Source: Streptomyces achromogenes (lineage in GTDB: Bacteria; Actinomycetota; Actinomycetes; Streptomycetales; Streptomycetaceae). Taken from it: a stretch of 64,000 bases of DNA. A model generated the notes under the pieces. It worked only from the letters and a program-made list of their open reading frames with translations. It did not search any database and was not told where the DNA came from. Position 1 is the stretch's first letter, and every line of letters begins with the position of its first letter. The stretch is from positions 5,828,001 through 5,892,000 of the forward strand of contig NZ_JAUSYH010000001.1 in the NCBI RefSeq assembly GCF_030816715.1, in the 5' to 3' direction. The position numbers were made by a program, and so were the translations under genes. Positions 63,860 to 64,000 of the stretch are shown piece by piece.

Positions 63860-63926
63860 GCCAGGCGTGATCGGGTGCGCATCGCGGCCTGGGCGCGCCG
63901 AAGACGAAATCTGAGTGACTGCGCCG

Positions 63927-63953
63927 GAGCACGTGAGTACGCGTGCTCACGTG
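63927..63953. repeat. Nested inverted repeats after the LuxR gene
   Basis: CACGTGAG (63930-63937) and CTCACGTG (63946-63953) form a perfect 8-bp inverted repeat. Alternatively GAGCACG (63927-63933) pairs with CGTGCTC (63942-63948). They cannot both form at once. The site is 68 bp past the LuxR stop and could be a terminator or an operator for a gene beginning at ATG 63984, of which only 17 bases are visible. Confidence 0.5.
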
Positions 63954-64000
63954 GTGGCCGTGACCTGCTTCCAGACTCGGGGCATGAGAAATCGAACCTC

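Overview
The window is very GC-rich actinobacterial chromosome, almost certainly Streptomyces. The marker genes are a fused E2/E1 2-oxoglutarate dehydrogenase of the OdhA/Kgd type, a complete conservon (cvnABCD), DUF6104 and DUF5954 proteins, an FtsW/PBP pair, a Ku protein with a lysine-rich tail, and a lon gene with a HAIR-like site. Codons are dominated by G/C at position 3, and GTG/TTG starts and 4-bp stop/start overlaps are common. I saw no tRNA, rRNA, CRISPR array, insertion sequence or prophage.

Layout. 1-718: the start of a DUF4097 gene (minus) behind an operator-like palindrome, then a small DUF6104 gene with an intrinsic terminator. 952-15047: the most striking part, eight co-directional genes. 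A Trypco1-type protein, a trypsin-like protease with a VMAP-C-like end, a MoxR AAA+ ATPase and a large vWA protein form a VMAP/MoxR/vWA NTP-dependent conflict system. They are followed by a FxSxx-type RiPP cassette: precursor FxsA, radical SAM/SPASM cyclophane synthase FxsB, a HExxH putative peptide beta-hydroxylase, and the TIR-like/NB-ARC/TPR protein FxsT. The precursor ends FDAVL rather than FxSxx. A strong bidirectional terminator separates fxsT from odhA.

15242-28766: housekeeping and regulation. odhA, an OmpR-type two-component pair, a spermidine-synthase-like protein, a rhomboid-like membrane protein, DUF5954, lon, a MarR regulator and a PP2C-like phosphatase. 29123-36481: conservon cvnABCD, directly followed by a styrene/indole monooxygenase-like flavoprotein and an unrecognised alpha/alpha-type protein. 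36454-47067 (mostly minus): a secreted NlpC/P60 hydrolase; an AurF-like diiron oxygenase/TetR/small-protein operon; a PBP/FtsW pair; a secreted Asn/Gln/Gly-repeat SH3 protein; a sensor kinase with no adjacent regulator, coupled to a lipoprotein; and a small dual-specificity-type phosphatase.

47178-64000: a NERD protein; the divergent NHEJ pair ligD-pol/ku, flanked on both sides by tandem-repeat arrays; an acyltransferase gene broken by a TGA where family members carry Trp; a sugar locus (MFS transporter behind a perfect 16-bp LacI-type palindrome, GH35 beta-galactosidase, LacI regulator); several hypotheticals; a DHFR/RibD-like reductase; and a large LuxR (LAL) regulator.

A window-wide pattern is that six of the eight convergent gene junctions carry short tandem-repeat arrays of varied unit length (8 to 32 bp), several starting at or overlapping the stop codon.
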